Source: Tridacna crocea (taxonomy: Eukaryota; Mollusca; Bivalvia; Cardiida; Cardiidae). From it: a DNA stretch of 64,000 nt. Below the pieces are notes generated by a model that saw only the letters and a list, made by a program, of their open reading frames with translations, did no database searches and was not told the origin of the DNA. The stretch covers positions 25,310,427 through 25,374,426 of the forward strand of contig OX031065.1 in NCBI GenBank assembly GCA_943736015.1, read 5' to 3'. Shown piece after piece: positions 9,607-19,345 of this stretch (position 1 is the first letter of the stretch; every line of letters begins with the position of its first letter). The translations under genes and the position numbers were made by a program.

Positions 9607-10187
9607 AACCTTCTGGGTCACTCTATCTTTTGTTGACTTTTTGCTTTATTTAATTTTTTACTGCAAGCGACTAACACATGGACTGAAGTGTACAATTTCT
9701 TTATATTTGCAGAGAAAAATGACAAAATTGTCTTTGGACAAGCATAAAATTGACCAATAGTGAAAAGTTTTGACCTAGGTCAGCCTGCACTGTGCACCCT
9801 AACATTGGCCGATTCTTTTGGCAGTTGCATTGAAACCCATTTTCAAAGACCAGTGCTCATTTAGATGTATATATCAGTGCTGTGGAATAAATTTTGATTA
9901 ATGGCAAAAAAAAAACCCTGAAAGAACCCCCTTCAGCCCTTTCCCAGACAATGAATATTCCCCTAGTTGACATATGCGATCTGCAGACAACAGTTTCAAA
10001 AATCGATACAAATGAATTGAAGTTTTCTTATAGTGTGGAAAACATGGAAAGAAATGGAAAAAAGAAATACAGTATGTTTGTTAGCATTCAATTTCCTGTA
10101 ATGTTTTTAAAAGCTATCTCCCTTGGGAATGCTAAAGTACAGGGCTAAGTTACCAGCATTTTCTTCTTTTCCTGTACCATGTTGAAG
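9607..10187. other. No gene; dispersed-repeat traces
   Basis: GACCTAGGTCAGCCTGCACTG near 9773 and TTTTGGCAGTTGCATTGAA near 9818 resemble the sequence near 25220-25280. From about 9946 to 10180 there are faint TTAA-1 traces (GATCTGCAGACAACAGTTTC, TACCAGCATTTTCTTC). Confidence 0.4.
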
Positions 10188-10422
10188 TTAACTCTACCAC
10201 GGAGTCCTCACTTTTAACAACCCTGAAGAAGAAGGCTTTTGAAAACATTGAGGGAAAAGGAGAAAATGCTGGTAACCAGCATTTTCTCCTTTTCTTTCAA
10301 TGTTTTCTACCCAATTATAAATCGAAATTATCATTTGAGCTAAGTTTGATTTGCTTTCTGCAAATGCTTTCCGTTTGGTCCAGTCCTACATTTTGTCGTT
10401 TTGTTGTTTAGTAAACAGTTAA
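10188..10422 (+). mobile_element. TTAA-1 MITE, nearly full length
   Basis: TTAA is present at both ends. The palindrome centre is perfect (GGTAACC), but the right arm ends TTTTCTTTCAATG instead of CCCACAATG. A few extra bases (GTCGTTTTGTTGTTTAG) lengthen the right end. Confidence 0.9.
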
Positions 10423-10446
10423 ATCCTATTATTTGAGACATTTAAT

Positions 10447-10512
10447 TTGTCGTCTGCAACTCCTACAGAATATGGACAAGTCTAAAATAATGTCCCCTGG
10501 TACAGAGGAAAT
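10447..10512 (+). mobile_element. TTAA-1 right-end fragment
   Basis: TTTGTCGTCTGCAACTCC and GGACAAGTCTAAAATAATG match the right end only. Confidence 0.55.
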
Positions 10513-10745
10513 GTCAGTTATCAGGGACAAGATGGTCGTTCATATTGGCAGCACCATATATCTCCATTTTGAAATAGATTGAGTTATAAACAGTATGCTA
10601 TCAGCTTAAACTGTCTAGACGGAGGCCTAAAAATTTCATCAATTGGCCCCAAGGTATTATCTATCCACTGGTTATTGTTTTCATTAGATGGTCTATGAAA
10701 CCCAGCACACCTAAATTGCTGATTGTACCAAGGGCAAAAACATCA

Positions 10746-10972
10746 TTAACTCTTTACCAAATGACAAAATTGTAGATGTCTATCTTGAAAGCATTCACAG
10801 ATGAAAAGCGAAATGTGACTCAAAAATTGCAAGGTATCTTTCAAGGATAGTAAATATATTTGTTATTGGCAAAAGTTTTGGTTATCAGCATTTTCTTTGG
10901 TTCCCACAACCTTTTCAAAAGTCCTCTTGCTTAGGGTAGTGAAAACTTTGGATTGTGTGGTAAAGAGTTTAA
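10746..10972 (-). mobile_element. TTAA-1 MITE with decayed stem
   Basis: TTAA and recognisable ends are present (CTCTTTACCAAATGACAAAA, GATTGTGTGGTAAAGAG). The left palindrome arm is rewritten, while TTATCAGCATTTTCTTTGG remains. Confidence 0.82.
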
Positions 10973-11257
10973 TTGTAATTTGGTAGACTTGTGCCGCCCA
11001 TGTGGTCATTTTGCTATTCAGTTTTCTATGCTAAGTTCCTGTATTCACCAAATTGACAAGGTCTATTTGACAGATTAACTTCCTGATTGGCTGAAAACGT
11101 TCGTCATTTAGCCAATCAGATGGCCAACCTAATCAACTGTTATTTTGAGAGTGCTTAATGGATTAAATGGGTTGCTTGTTTAATTAATAGTTTACAAAGC
11201 TTTTACTGTGTTTTTCAGTTATATCAAGGCATGTTCTTCCAGTGGAGGATCTGAGAG

Positions 11258-11385
11258 GGTAAAAAACATTGCAGGAAATGGAGAAAATGCTGGCAATCAG
11301 CATTTTCCCTTTTTCCTACCTTGTTTTCAAAACTCTCTTCTTCTTATTGTCAAGAAACATCAGAATTATTTGGTAGAGGGTTAGA
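11258..11385 (-). mobile_element. TTAA-1 left half
   Basis: The fragment runs from GGGTAAAAAACATTGCAGG through GCTGGCAATCAGCATTTTCC to ATTATTTGGTAGAGGGTTA. The right part is absent. Confidence 0.68.
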
Positions 11386-11658
11386 GTTGTTTTTATGAGA
11401 ACATTTTATGATGATGGTCCAATATCAAACAGTGCATAATTATAGATCTTTGTCATTGTTCTTTGTGATGGACTTTTCATCTCCGAGGAAATGCTATCAA
11501 TTTTGAAATTAATGGAGAATATGAAAACATGATGTGGTTAAAATTAATGGATATCATCCTACATTTGAAACCTGCTTCTAATCTTCTAACCATCTGGAAG
11601 CCATGGATAAAGGATGAAATTGCAGACATATTCAATTTGAAAGCATGTAAACCACAAA

Positions 11659-11866
11659 TTAACTCTTTACCAAATGACAAAATTGTAGACTTGTTAAAAT
11701 TGAAAGCATTTGCAGACGACAAAATAAATGTGGTTCAAAAAATGAAATTTGTTTTGTGAAGGACATTGTTGGAAAAGGAAAAAATGCTGGATACCAGCTT
11801 TTTCTCCTCTTCCCACAATTTGTTCAAATTAAAGCATGACTTTTAGGGTCGTTAAATGTCTGGATG
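11659..11866 (-). mobile_element. TTAA-1 MITE, left end truncated
   Basis: The TTAA and right end are near consensus (ACCAAATGACAAAATTGTAG). The palindrome carries GCTGGATACCAGC, and the copy fades at TCTGGATGACGG. Confidence 0.82.
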
Positions 11867-11896
11867 ACGGCGTTCAAAATGTAGCTAAAGTAATGT

Positions 11897-12125
11897 TTAA
11901 CTCTTTACTTCACAATCCCGACTTTTAACGACACTTAGAAAAGGACCTTCTGAAAACATTGTGGGAAAAGAAGAAAATGCTGCTTACCAACATTTTCTCC
12001 TTTTCCCACAATGCTTTCTGCCTTTCCCAAAGCAAATTTCCATTTTTGAGTCAAAGTAATTTTGTCGTCTGCAAATGCTTTCAATTTGGACAAATCTAAA
12101 TTTTGGTCGTTTGGTAAAGAGTTAA
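11897..12125 (+). mobile_element. TTAA-1 MITE, full length
   Basis: At 229 bp with TTAA at both ends, it has the AATCCCGACTTTTAACGAC left-end type. GAAGAAAATGC stands in the left arm against GGAG-type TCTCC in the right, so this change is unpaired. Confidence 0.92.
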
Positions 12126-12138
12126 GATGGTACATGTA

Positions 12139-12349
12139 TTAACTCTTTACCAAACAATAAAATTTCAGATTAGTCCAAACTGACAGCCATTGGATGTGAT
12201 GGAATTTACTAGAATTATCTTCAGATGGGTAGAAAACATAGTGAGGAAAGGAGAAAATGCTGGTTTTTAATAAACTTCTCCTTTTCACACAACATTCTCC
12301 AAAGCCATTTTTTCAAGCTGATTAAAACAAGAGATTGTTGGCAAATAAA
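12139..12349 (-). mobile_element. Diverged TTAA-1 MITE
   Basis: TTAACTCTTTACCAAACAAT opens the copy, 13 bases after the previous element. GAGAAAATGCTGGTTTTT then fails to pair, and the end GATTGTTGGCAAATAAAG is worn. Confidence 0.78.
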
Positions 12350-12359
12350 GAATTCTGCC

Positions 12360-12806
12360 TTAACTCTTTACTACACAATCCCTACTTTTAATGACCCTGA
12401 GAAAAAAGCCGTTTGAAAACACCGTGGGGAAAAGCAAACATTCTTGTAACCAGCATTTTTTCCTTTTCCCACAGTGTTTTCTACCCTGCTGGAAATAAAT
12501 TTCTTTTTTCGATTTACTTTTAACTCTTTACCACACGACAAAATTTTAAACTGGTTCAAATTGAAAGCATTTGCAGACGTCAAAATAAAGATGGCTGAAA
12601 AATTGAAATTTGCTCAGGGAAGGGTAGAAAACACTGTGGGAAAAGGAGAAAATGCTGGTTACCAGCATTTTCTCCTTTTCCTACAGTGTTTTCAGAAGGG
12701 TTCTTTCTCAGGGGCGTCAAAAGTAGGGATTATGTAGTAATGGGTTAATTTGTCATCTGCAAGTACTTTCAATTTGTACCACTCTAAAATTTATCATTTG
12801 CTACGT
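12360..12806 (+). mobile_element. TTAA-1 MITE split by a nested TTAA-1 copy
   Basis: The left part (12360-12519) runs from TTAACTCTTTACTACACAATC to GATTTACTT. The right part resumes after 12748 with TTTGTCATCTGCAAGTACTTTC and ends near ATTTATCATTTGCTACG. Joined across the insert, the junction matches the family's CACTTTTATTTTGTCGTCTG region. Confidence 0.88.
12520..12748 (-). mobile_element. TTAA-1 MITE, full length, 1A-C, nested in another copy
   Basis: Exactly 229 bp with TTAA at both ends, this copy lies inside the element above in the opposite orientation. ACACTGTGGG pairs with CTACAGTGT. It is younger than its host. Confidence 0.94.
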
Positions 12807-13038
12807 CTTTTTGAGCCCTATTTAATTTGTCTTATGCAAAATTCAGAATTAAATTTTGTTGTCTGGTAATAATTCAGGTACTGCCTAGGGCAGCATAGTT
12901 TTAAGGGATGGCATTGATCAAGATCAGACTGCACAAAATATGCAATGTGATCGTCAACCTCATTGACAATCAAAAAGCCTTTTTATGATACAGAGTTTAA
13001 CATTTACATTCATTTACTAATATGCTTACAAAGCTCTG
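12807..13038. repeat. TTAA-1 right-end scrap and TTAA-2-like palindrome
   Basis: AATTTTGTTGTCTGGTAAT near 12853 is a TTAA-1 end. GGCATTGATCAAGATCAGACTG then CAAAATATGCAATGTGATCG (12910-12955) matches the TTAA-2 palindrome with a decayed right arm. Confidence 0.45.
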
Positions 13039-13245
13039 TTTATCCCTTTACTACACAATGATGACTTTTAATGACCATGAAAACATTGTGGGAAAAGAAA
13101 AAAATGCTGGTAACCAGCGTTTTCTCCTTTTCCCACAAAGATTTCTATCCTGTCAAAGAAAAATTGTATTATTGTAGCCACTGTTGTCTGCAGATGCTTT
13201 CAATTTGGATAGGGCTAAAATTTTACTACGTGGTGAAGTGTTGAA
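13039..13245 (+). mobile_element. TTAA-1 MITE with short deletion left of stem
   Basis: CCCTTTACTACACAATGATG is followed directly by ACCATGAAAACATTGTGGG, so about 20 bases are missing. The palindrome has GGTAACCAGCG. The right end is TACGTGGTGAAGTGTTGAA. Confidence 0.84.
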
Positions 13246-13404
13246 CCAAATTATATTTTTCCAGTCCATTGGGGAAGCCTCACTTATTGCAAATTCAAAG
13301 CAGTTTTGATGACAGAATCTTGCAGACATTTTTACAAGGTTGATTGGCATCAGACAACACGTTCTGTACAGTCTTATCTTGATTTATTTGGCTGCTAAAG
13401 AACC

Positions 13405-13500
13405 TTAACCCCTTTATCAGATGAAAAATTGTTAGAATCTTCCAAATTATCAGAATTTGCAGACAATAAATTTAATTTGTCTGCAATGTCTAGAAATTGT
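13405..13500 (-). mobile_element. 1B-like right-end fragment
   Basis: TTAACCCCTTTATCAGATG, then TTAGAATCTTCCAAATTATC and AATTTGCAGACAATAAATT, resemble the 1B end. The rest of that copy is absent. Confidence 0.5.
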
Positions 13501-13551
13501 TTTGAATAGGATAACAAAGATGGGTAAATGAAAAAATTGTTGGCTGTGATG

Positions 13552-13726
13552 TTTACCAAATTTATTGCCTTCTTGAATGCATTTACAGATGGCGAATTAA
13601 ATGTGACTGAAAAATTGAAATTTGTTTTGGAAAGAGTAGAAAACATTGTGGGAAAAGGAGAAAATGCTGGTTACCAGCATTTTCTCCTTTTCACGCAATG
13701 TTTTCAAAAGTGTTGTGAAGAGTTAA
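13552..13726 (-). mobile_element. TTAA-1 MITE, both outer parts worn
   Basis: The middle is excellent (GTGACTGAAAAATTGAAATT, palindrome with GGTTACC), but the left end is shortened to AGTGTTGTGAAGAG before TTAA. That TTAA also starts the TTAA-2 copy that follows. Confidence 0.82.
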
Positions 13727-13934
13727 CCCTTATCCTGCTATATAACTGATTTTCTTTTTTTAATTCGATATTAAACCCCCAAATAATGCTGTTTCAAACT
13801 TAGGTTTTGGGGAATGATATCTCCTTATCAGACAGTGTGGTTCAAAGATCAGACAGCACAATCTATGCAGTCTGATCTTGATCTACACAGTCCACGAAAG
13901 GTCAGCAAGCCACGCTTAGCAGGCAAAGGGGTAA
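13723..13934. mobile_element. TTAA-2 MITE, diverged
   Basis: TTAACCCTTATCCTGCTAT opens it. The palindrome reads AAAGATCAGACAGCACA and then TGCAGTCTGATCTTGATCT, and the copy closes GGCAAAGGGGTAA. The TTAA-2 family is described at 50749-50925. Confidence 0.72.
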
Positions 13935-14184
13935 TCCCTTTGCAAATGCAAACAATGCACTTTAAGTTTTAACAACCCTGAGGAAGCTGGCTCTTGAAAA
14001 GAATGTGGGGAAAAGGAGAAAATGCTGGAAAACAGCATTTTATCCATTTACTAGCATGATTTTTGTAACCTTTAATTACTAGTAGACCAAGTTCAGGTTT
14101 TGCTTTGCATCACAGTGATTTGTTGTCTACAATAGTTACTGCTTTCAGTTTTGTCTGAAATTCTGTGCTGTGGGAAAGGGTTAC
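13931..14184 (+). mobile_element. Diverged TTAA-1 MITE
   Basis: Its left end overlaps the GTAA that closes the previous element. GGGGAAAAGGAGAAAATGCTGG is clear; the right arm is TTTTATCCATTTACTAGCATG. It ends GCTGTGGGAAAGGGTTA. Confidence 0.74.
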
Positions 14185-14221
14185 AAGACTTCTCCTAAGA
14201 AGCTCTACAAAGTCCATTTTA

Positions 14222-14380
14222 AATCTGTACCAGACTCATACAGATTAAAAGCATTAACTTTTGCAGAAGACAAATAAATGCAGCTGAATTGATAGACTTT
14301 ATCTGTGAAATAGATAATAGTTTCAAGACTTTTTTCACAGGGGTGGTTATAATTCTTGGCGTGTCCAATATATGGGTTAA
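14222..14380 (-). mobile_element. TTAA-1 remnant lacking the palindrome
   Basis: GTACCAGACTCATACAG, TTTTGCAGAAGACAAATAAATG and the close ATATGGGTTAA follow family order, but the stem core is gone. Confidence 0.5.
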
Positions 14381-14411
14381 GGCCAACTGTAAGACCACCT
14401 TCAATGTACTT

Positions 14412-14640
14412 TTAACTCTTTACCACACGAGAAAAATTTAGACTGGTCCAAATTGAAAGCGTTTGCAGACGACAAAATAAAAGTGACTGAAAAATTGAAA
14501 TTTGTTCTGGGAAGGGTAGAAAACACTGTGGGAAAAGGAGAAAATGCTGGTTACCAGCATTTTCTCCTTTTCCCACAGGGTTTTCAAAAGGCTTCTTTCT
14601 CAGGGGCGTCAAAAGTAGGGATTGAGTGGTAATGGGTTAA
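14412..14640 (-). mobile_element. TTAA-1 MITE, full length, 1A-C
   Basis: At 229 bp with TTAA at both ends, it is nearly identical to the copies at 9378, 12520, 21128 and 37085, which suggests recent spread. One base breaks the outer stem (CCCACAGGGTTTTC). Confidence 0.95.
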
Positions 14641-14683
14641 GGCAGAAAGAATTTTGGCTACTCTTTTGTATTAGGGAGAACCT

Positions 14684-14910
14684 TTAACCCTTTCCCAAAT
14701 AACAAATTTTAGACTCTTCCAACCTGAAAGAGTTTGCAGACAATAATTTTCAATTTGATGAAAATGGTAGAAAGTTCTCCTAAAGGATAGAAAACACTGT
14801 GGGAAAAGGAGAAATTGCTCGTTACAAGCAATTTCTCCTTTTCCCACAGTGTTTTCAAAAGACTCGTACTGCAGACACGTAAAAACCAGGGCTTGTTTGG
14901 GAAAGGATCA
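14684..14910 (-). mobile_element. TTAA-1 MITE, subfamily 1B
   Basis: TTAACCCTTTCCCAAATAAC opens it, followed by the 1B spacer ATGGTAGAAAGTTCTCC and the palindrome GAGAAATTGCTCG with TTACAAGCAATTTCTCC. It ends GGGCTTGTTTGGGAAAGG with the final TTAA changed to ATCAA. Confidence 0.92.
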
Positions 14911-15161
14911 AAGTATTTTTGCCAGCAAACACATAGCTTAGAGCTTTCAAATTTCTAAGCTTAATAGTAGAGGTATCAGCCTACATAGCATGAAGTGGAA
15001 GGCTCAAACTCTAAGAGGCAGACAGCCATTTAGATATAGCCTATCAAAGAGCCCCTATTTGATTGAGCAATAGTTACTGTATGCCTGACACTAACTGTAC
15101 TTGACATAAAAAAATTCGGAAGCAATGGATCCATGATCAGACCACATATTCTGTACAGTAT

Positions 15162-15353
15162 CAGAGCTCCATGTAGAGGGAGTGATTTTGATTTTAGAAT
15201 TGAAAATATTATTAATTTTTGTCTAAACCCTATGTTCTGGGTACTCATTAGAATTGTCTTGTCAAGACGATTCTAATGAGTACCCACAACTCTGGGTTTC
15301 GAAGAGAAATGATGGATTTAAAAAACCACGACTCCCTCGTATCTGGAGCTCTG
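15162..15353. mobile_element. GAGCTC-type MITE, 192 bp
   Basis: Terminal inverted repeats CAGAGCTCCATGTAGAGGGAG and CTCCCTCGTATCTGGAGCTC enclose a second inverted repeat, TGGGTACTCATTAGAATTG against GATTCTAATGAGTACCCA. No target duplication is evident here. A shorter relative with a clear duplication lies at 50210-50368. Confidence 0.82.
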
Positions 15354-15412
15354 CCATGTGTTTTTAGCTCACCTGAGCACAACGTGCTCAGGGGGAGCTA
15401 TTGTGACCGGTC

Positions 15413-15485
15413 ATCGTCCGGCGTCCGTCCGTCCGTCCGTCTGTCCGTCCGTCCGTCCGTCCGTCCATCTGTCCGTCCGTCCGTT
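15413..15485 (+). repeat. (GTCC)n microsatellite
   Basis: Imperfect GTCCGTCC runs with GTCT and ATCT interruptions sit just inside the head of GTCC element I. Confidence 0.95.
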
Positions 15486-15656
15486 AACAATTTCTTTAAA
15501 AATCTTCTCCTCCAAAACCAGAAGGCCAATCTTGATAAAACTTGGCAGGAATGTTCCTTGGGTGAAGCTCTACAAAAATTGTTAAAAGAATTTAATTCCA
15601 ACAAAAACTCTGGTTGCCATGGCAACAAAATGGCTGAAAATGGAAAAATCTTTAAA

Positions 15657-16793
15657 AATCTTCTTGTGACAAACCATAAGGCCGGGAGCATTCATATTTT
15701 GTATGAAGCATCATTGGGTGACCCTTTACCAAAATTGTTAAAATTATTCCCCTGGGGTCATATTTGGGCTTTGCCCGGGCGCACCCTATTTTACATAGAA
15801 ACAAAGAAGGAAAGCTTTAAAAAATCTTCTTCTGACAAACCATAATGGCTAGAGCATTCATATTTGGTATGTAGCATTATCTGATGATCCTCTACCAAAA
15901 TTGTTAAAATTATTCTCTGCTGTCATATTTGGGCTCTGCCCGGGCGCACCCTATTTTAAAATCTTTAAAAATCTTCTTGTGACAAAACATAAGGTTGGGA
16001 GCATTCATATTTTGTTTGAAACATCATTGGGTGACCCCTTACCAAAATTGTTAAAATCATTCCCATGGTGTCAAATTTGGGCTTTGCCCGGGCGCACTCT
16101 ATTTTACATAGAAATTTAGAAGGAAATCTTTAAAACTTCTTCTGGTGACAAATCATAATGGCTAGAACATTCCTATTTAGTGTGTAGCATTACCTGATGA
16201 TCTTCTACCAAAATTATTGAAATTATCCTTCTGCTGTCATATTTGGGCTCTGCCCGGGCGCACCCTATTTTACAATCTTTAAAAATCTTCTTGTGACAAA
16301 CCATAAGGCGGAGGGCATTCATATTTTGTTTGAAGCATTATTGGGTGACCCCTTACCAAAATTACTAAAATTATTTCCCTTGGGTCATATTTGGGCTTTG
16401 CCCAGGCACACCCTATTTTACATAGAAACAAAGAAGGAAACCTTTAATAGATCTTTTACTGACAAACCGTAATGGCTCGCTCGGGCATTCATATTTGCTA
16501 TGTAGCAAAATCTGATAATCTTCTACCAAAATTGCTAGAATTATCCCTCTGCTGTCATAATTGGGCTCTGCCCGGGCGCACCCTATTTTACATAGAAACA
16601 AAGAAGGAAATCTTTTAAAAATCTACTTGTGACAAACCATAAAGGCCAGAGCATTCATATTTTGCATGTAGCATCATCTAGTGACCCTTTATAAAAATAA
16701 TTAAAATTATCCCCTTGGGGTCATATTTTGGCTCTGTGCCCTGGTGCACACTATTTCACATAGAATCATAGAAGGAAATCTTTTAAAATCAAT
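15657..16793 (+). repeat. Dimeric tandem repeat inside GTCC element I
   Basis: AATCTTCTTGTGACAAACC-like starts occur at about 15657, 15823, 15970, 16134, 16284, 16450 and 16620. The spacing alternates near 166 and 148, so the true unit is a dimer of about 313 bp. Odd units carry TTTACATAGAAACAAAGAAGG; even units lack it. Each unit has TTGGGCTYTGCCCGGGCGCAC. Confidence 0.85.
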
Positions 16794-16794
16794 T

Positions 16795-16959
16795 CCATCT
16801 AAAAAGGAGAAATTGTTTGTAACAAGCAATTTCTCCTTTCTCACAATCTTTTCTACCATATAGATCACTTATTTTTCATTTTAGATACATTTTAAAATGT
16901 CGTCTGCAATTTGTTTCAATTTGGATCGGTCTAAAATTTTGTCGTCTGATAATGGCTAA
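16795..16959 (+). mobile_element. TTAA-1 (1B-like) fragment inside GTCC element I
   Basis: AAAAAGGAGAAATTGTTTG pairs with CAAGCAATTTCTCCTTTCTC, and the right end GTCGTCTGATAATGGCTAA is intact. The left half is missing, so the insertion was truncated or later deleted. Confidence 0.78.
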
Positions 16960-17342
16960 ACTACAAGTCAAAAAGGGAACAAGACACTGTGAAGAGAAAA
17001 ATTGATGATAAGCAGCAGCTTTTAGCTCCACTGGCCAAAGACAAAGAAGAAAATCTGTAAACATATTTTTGTGACAAACCCCAGGGTATGCCTTATTGGA
17101 AAAGAATTAATAGCCTGCCCTTGATAAACCATATAAGTTACAAATGTACTCAGGTGAGCGATATAGGACCATCATGGTCCTCTTGTTCCATCTAAATCTG
17201 CCATGAAGCCATGGAAGGTATATCTACAGCTTTTAATGTTAAGAAGAAACCAAAATGTGTTTTTCAATTAAAGAAGACTAAGCACTTTGTATGGTGTTTG
17301 CCAAAATTTTGAGACAAGGTAGATGTGTCTAAACTGTAGAAA

Positions 17343-17440
17343 TTATTTGTCCTGGTAAAAACATTGTGGGAGAAGAAAGCTGATTACCTGGATTTTCTCC
17401 TTTCACAACAATGCTGTTTATAGATTTTTTTTTTTTCAAA
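17343..17440. mobile_element. TTAA-1 stem fragment
   Basis: AAAAACATTGTGGGAGAAG and GGATTTTCTCCTTTCACAAC remain around a shortened centre. Confidence 0.5.
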
Positions 17441-17458
17441 GTTGCAAAGAAAAGAGGA

Positions 17459-17660
17459 TTAACAACTTGACAAACAACAAAATTTTAGACCAGTCTAAAT
17501 TGAGAACATTTGCAGACAACAAATCAAATGTTACCGAAATGATGGAATTTCTCTTTGAAACAGTAGAAAACATTGTGAGAAAAGGAGAAAATGTGGGTTA
17601 CCAGTATTTTCTCTTTTTTCCCTCAATATTTGCAAAGTCCTTCATCCTCGGTATCATTAA
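17459..17660 (-). mobile_element. TTAA-1 MITE, first of a three-copy chain
   Basis: The right end is ACAAACAACAAAATTTTAGACC, and the stem is GTGAGAAAAGGAGAAAATGTGG. The left end stops at CTCGGTATCA before TTAA, so about 30 bases are lost. The TTAA at 17657-17660 is shared with the next copy. Confidence 0.88.
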
Positions 17661-17884
17661 CCTGTTACCACATGGCAAAATTTTAGACCTAACCAAATTA
17701 AAAACATTTGCAGATGACAATTTCAAAGTGGCTGAATGGTACTTTTTTTGCTTTGATTGGGTAGAAAACTTGTTTGGAAAAGGAGAAAATGCTGGTTAGA
17801 GCGTTTTCTCCTTTTCCCACAATGTTTTCAAAGGGCTTCTTCCTCAAGGTCGTTAAAAGTCTTCATTCTTTGGTAAAGGGTTAA
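17657..17884 (-). mobile_element. TTAA-1 MITE, middle of the chain
   Basis: The copy spans TTAACCTGTTACCACATGG to ATTCTTTGGTAAAGGGTTAA. The palindrome centre is shortened to GCTGGTTAGAGCG. It shares TTAA on both sides with same-orientation neighbours. Confidence 0.92.
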
Positions 17885-18104
17885 CTCTTTACCAAACGAA
17901 AAATTTATAGAGTGGTCCAAATTGAAAGCATTTGCAGACGACAAAAGGAACTGAAAATTTGAAATTTGTTTTGTGAAGGGTAGAAAACATTGTGGGAAAA
18001 GAGGAAAATGCTGGTTACCAGCATTTTCTCCTTTCCCCACAATGTTTTCAAAACGCTTCTTTCTCAGGGTCGTTAAAAGTCGGGATTGTGTGGTAAAGGA
18101 TTAA
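17881..18104 (-). mobile_element. TTAA-1 MITE, last of the chain
   Basis: TTAACTCTTTACCAAACG to GATTGTGTGGTAAAGGATTAA. The right palindrome arm has CTTTCCCCAC where the left has GTGGGAAAAG. A further left-end scrap (GTTGTTTGGTAACGGATTA) follows to about 18131. Confidence 0.92.
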
Positions 18105-18536
18105 GACAAGGCGTTGTTTGGTAACGGATTAGGGGTAAATTCGAAAGATTATTCAACTTTTTCCTGGAATTGTTCTGACAGTGTGGGCGTAAATAAATGC
18201 TTAAAACTGGAGAAAAATGATGGAAAGATCTGAGTATTTATCTTAATTTCTGTGTAAGTGTTGTAAGAGATTAGGAATTAGTAGTGCATCAGAAAACTTA
18301 ATGGGAAGGAAATTGGTGAAGTTTTCTGCCTTACATGTCCTCATAATCTCTTAAAATGGTGCTTTTAAGACCTTTTAGCTATTAAATGGTATCTTCTCTA
18401 AATCTTCTCTGTCACCAGATTCGTTGTCAAATTACATATCCTGTTAAACTTATCACCTCTCGGAAAAAAAAGTTGGATTCTTACAGGGTAATGGATAGAA
18501 AACTCTACTGAGCAATGCTTTGCCAAAATTGGGTTA
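18105..18536. other. No gene seen
   Basis: Apart from the left-end scrap at the start, this is AT-rich sequence without recognisable elements. Confidence 0.45.
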
Positions 18537-19069
18537 AGGCCTGGTCACACCGCCCGAACTTTGCTGAAGTGTTCCTGGAGCAGTGAAAATAATTCATCAC
18601 CGCTCGTAACTGTTCACCACAGTTTAACAAAAGTTGGCCACCGTTAAAGCAATGCCGTATACGCTTGGCCACTGCTGATGTTTCTTGAGGTACCCTCCTA
18701 CCGCTCCGAAAGTTTTGAGCTGCACAAAATATTGCGAGCGTTGAGGACGGGACAATTTTTGCCCCGGCAAAGTTCATCCCCGCTCCACCAACGCCCATTC
18801 AAAGTTTGGCTCCGCTAGATGCAAGTTCGTGGACGCTTGGGTCCGCTAGGCCAACGCAGAAATCTTGAACGCTGGACCACCGCTACTTCACCAGCGTTGT
18901 TCGGGCGGCAATTTAACATTCCACAAACTTTGGTGGAGCAGTTGTAAGGGTTTTAAGAGCAGACACTGGATTGCTGGAACGGTGTCGGGCGGTGAAGCAC
19001 CAAGTCATGGTGGCAATGAACTTTGTTTTGGCGTGTTATAGAGGTGTGTGAGCAGGACCAGAATTTACC

Positions 19070-19077
19070 TATAAATA
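19070..19077 (+). promoter_or_regulatory. Possible TATA box of the Harbinger-like element
   Basis: TATAAATA lies about 108 bases upstream of the ATG at 19178, between the left subterminal repeats and the coding remnant. Confidence 0.45.
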
Positions 19078-19177
19078 CTGGAAGAAATGGACCAGGAGCT
19101 TATTTGGAATCGAGCTGCTGTTGAGTTCAGATCATCTATATTGAAATTGCTCAAAGTTACAGTAAAACTGTATCACC

Positions 19178-19345
19178 ATGGATGCTGAGAGACTTGCTAT
19201 GATTGGTGCACTAGTCAAGCAGCAGAATCAGAACCTCCTCAGATTGCAACAAGCTGTTGACAGAAGGAGAAGACAGAGAAGTAGGAGAGACAGAGTTGTG
19301 TGGGTCAGACAGTGGATACTGAAAACGATCTGTTCAGCTCTGTAG
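19178..19345 (+). pseudogene. Harbinger transposase N-terminal remnant, 55 codons
   Basis: The ATG in ATCACCATGG context opens a frame: MDAERLAMIGALVKQQNQ, an LLRLQQAVD helix, an Arg-rich stretch, then VVWVRQWILK and a stop shortly after. An Arg-rich tract followed by W-V-R-x-W-x-L is typical just before the nuclease domain in animal HARBI1-like transposases (family knowledge). None of the DDE nuclease follows; the sequence passes straight into the right subterminal repeats. It could encode a short peptide only. Internal deletion of an autonomous copy is the likely origin. Confidence 0.55.

Larger units (their letters stand above)
15361..17187 (+). mobile_element. GTCC element I (bivalve-type repeat, 1.8 kb)
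   Basis: It starts TTTTTAGCTCACCTGAGCAC with the hairpin CTGAGCAC-AAC-GTGCTCAG. A GTCC microsatellite follows, then alternating repeats. It ends GTACTCAGGTGAGCGATATAG and the hairpin GGACCATCATGGTCC. CTCACCTGAG and CTCAGGTGAG form a short terminal inverted repeat. Flanking TGCCATGT and TTCCATCT could be a worn 8-bp duplication. Long frames here are artefacts of the repeat. No transposase is seen. Confidence 0.85.

Noticed and set aside
15276..15845. Open frame of 189 codons
   Set aside because: It runs through the head and GTCC run of GTCC element I; the Arg/Pro/Ser/Val repeats are the translated microsatellite and there is no domain.
17467..17799. Open frame of 110 codons with a repeated motif
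   Set aside because: The internal repeat reflects two abutting TTAA-1 copies, not a duplicated protein domain.
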